In this document: one piece after another, positions 63,189 to 64,000 of the stretch | How positions within the stretch are numbered: position 1 is the first letter of the stretch | How the letters are laid out: each line of letters begins with the position of its first letter | Assembly (NCBI GenBank): GCA_036489755.1 | Contig: DASXFD010000091.1 | Coordinates: forward strand, 88,170-152,169 | Direction of reading: 5' to 3' | Length of the DNA stretch: 64,000 nucleotides | DNA from: JABFXX01 sp036489755 | Lineage (GTDB): Bacteria; Myxococcota_A; Polyangia; Haliangiales; Haliangiaceae | Notes under the pieces: generated by a model | Databases searched by the model: none | What the model was told of the DNA's origin: nothing | What the model saw: the letters and a program-made list of their open reading frames with translations, nothing else | Position numbers and translations under genes: made by a program

Positions 63189-64000
63189 ATGGCGATCGAC
63201 AAAGTGGACCCCAAGAAGATCGGGCGCGTGATCGCGCTCGAAGAAGCGTTTTCGAACACCTTCATCACGGAGCATTACGCGAAGCCGATGGCGCAGATGC
63301 TCGAGACCATGACCGGTGGCCGACTTCGCGAGGTCGGCCAAGAGCGCATCGCGCTCATGGATGCGGCCGGGATCGACTTCCAGGTCCTCTCGCATCAATC
63401 GCCGGGCGTGCAGACGTTCGATCTGCAAACGGCGCAGAGCCTCGCGACGAAGTCCAACGACTGGATCGCCGAGAACGTCAGCAAGTATCCAAAGCGCTTC
63501 GGAGCATTCGCCGCGCTGCCGACTCAAGATGGCGAGCTCGCGGCCAAGGAGCTCGAGCTACGCGTGACGCGCGATCGCTTCCTCGGCGGCCTCATCAACG
63601 GGCACACGAACGGAAAGTTTCTCGACGACAAGAGCTTCTGGCCGATCTTCGAGACCGCTCAGAAGCTCGATGTGCCGATCTATCTCCATCCGGCGAATGC
63701 GCCCGAGCCGATTCTCCAGACGTATTACAAAGACATGCCCGCGCTCGCCGGCCCGTGGGGATGGGCCGTCGACACCGCGACGCAAACGCTACGCATGATG
63801 GCTGCCGGCGTGTTCGATGAATACCCGAAGCTGAAGTTCATCATCGGCCACATGGGCGAGCTGATCCCGTTCCATCTCCTGCGCATCAGCAACGCCCTCG
63901 AGCTCATGCGAAAAGGCATGGGCGAAAAGAGCGGCCTCCGCATGAAGAAGACGGTCGCCGACTACATGCACGAGAACGTCTACATCACGACCAGCGGCGT
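63189..64000 (+). CDS. LigW-like amidohydrolase/decarboxylase, C-terminus cut by window edge
   Basis: This partial amidohydrolase-2 family protein starts at ATG 63189, preceded by GAGGTGAG. The N-terminal RVIALEEAF is the metal-site segment of the LigW/5-carboxyvanillate decarboxylase group, where Glu replaces the usual first His pair. Further landmarks are DFQVLSHQSPG, YLHPANAPE (His) and FIIGHMGELIPFHLLR (His). It would be a TIM-barrel enzyme decarboxylating or hydrolysing an aromatic acid. The final Asp region lies past the end of the window, so catalysis cannot be fully checked. Confidence 0.9.
   Translation, partial: MAIDKVDPKKIGRVIALEEAFSNTFITEHYAKPMAQMLETMTGGRLREVGQERIALMDAAGIDFQVLSHQSPGVQTFDLQTAQSLATKSNDWIAENVSKYPKRFGAFAALPTQDGELAAKELELRVTRDRFLGGLINGHTNGKFLDDKSFWPIFETAQKLDVPIYLHPANAPEPILQTYYKDMPALAGPWGWAVDTATQTLRMMAAGVFDEYPKLKFIIGHMGELIPFHLLRISNALELMRKGMGEKSGLRMKKTVADYMHENVYITTSG

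Overview
The window is high-GC bacterial DNA from a predatory or social deltaproteobacterium-like organism. It most resembles Myxococcota of the Haliangiales/Kofleriaceae type. That placement is inferred from gene content: three eukaryotic-type Ser/Thr kinases, many acidic Cys/Gly-rich secreted lipoproteins (signal peptide, lipobox, then D/A/P-rich linker), a KaiC/hybrid-kinase pair and a sedolisin protease. There is no ribosomal RNA operon, intact tRNA, CRISPR array or insertion sequence in the window.

Layout. 1-1672 (minus): two Ser/Thr kinases, the first cut by the window edge. 1804-9172 (plus): a small protein, a 1460-residue repeat protein, then an overlapping operon of transmembrane kinase, TPR protein and small lipoprotein. 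9208-12351: a glutathione S-transferase and a divergent DNA polymerase I-family protein. 12388-19585: mostly secreted proteins and lipoproteins, with a GntR/DUF6159 membrane-protein pair. 19586-23035: di-heme cytochrome c peroxidase divergent from a cupredoxin, then a membrane transglutaminase. 23082-23411 (minus): a small protein with a double-glycine bacteriocin-type leader. 23769-29641: a lipoprotein, a frameshifted membrane-anchored gene, a double KaiC ATPase and its overlapping hybrid histidine kinase.

29638-33424: quinone oxidoreductase, OsmC, an unknown protein, and an HTH regulator with an SRPBCC partner behind a direct-repeat promoter. 33432-45147: sedolisin, large lipoproteins, an MFS transporter, a second glycine-rich lipoprotein and a predicted outer-membrane protein. 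45272-49540: acyl-CoA synthetase, YCII protein, small membrane and lipoproteins. 49956-55945: a tightly overlapping heavy-metal-type RND efflux operon (His-rich protein, outer-membrane channel, adaptor, pump), followed by decayed regulator remnants and an intact AraC regulator. 57502-64000: esterase-like lipoprotein, a frameshifted lipoprotein, an ASCH protein, a tRNA-Ala 3' fragment with its terminator (probable integration scar), an HXXEE membrane protein, metallophosphoesterase, SDR and a truncated LigW-like amidohydrolase.

The most interesting items are the orphan double-glycine peptide, the polymerase with substituted catalytic-site residues in all three domains, the 1460-residue repeat protein lying among kinases, and the tRNA-Ala scar. 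No database or structure search was possible. Family names come from motifs read by eye.
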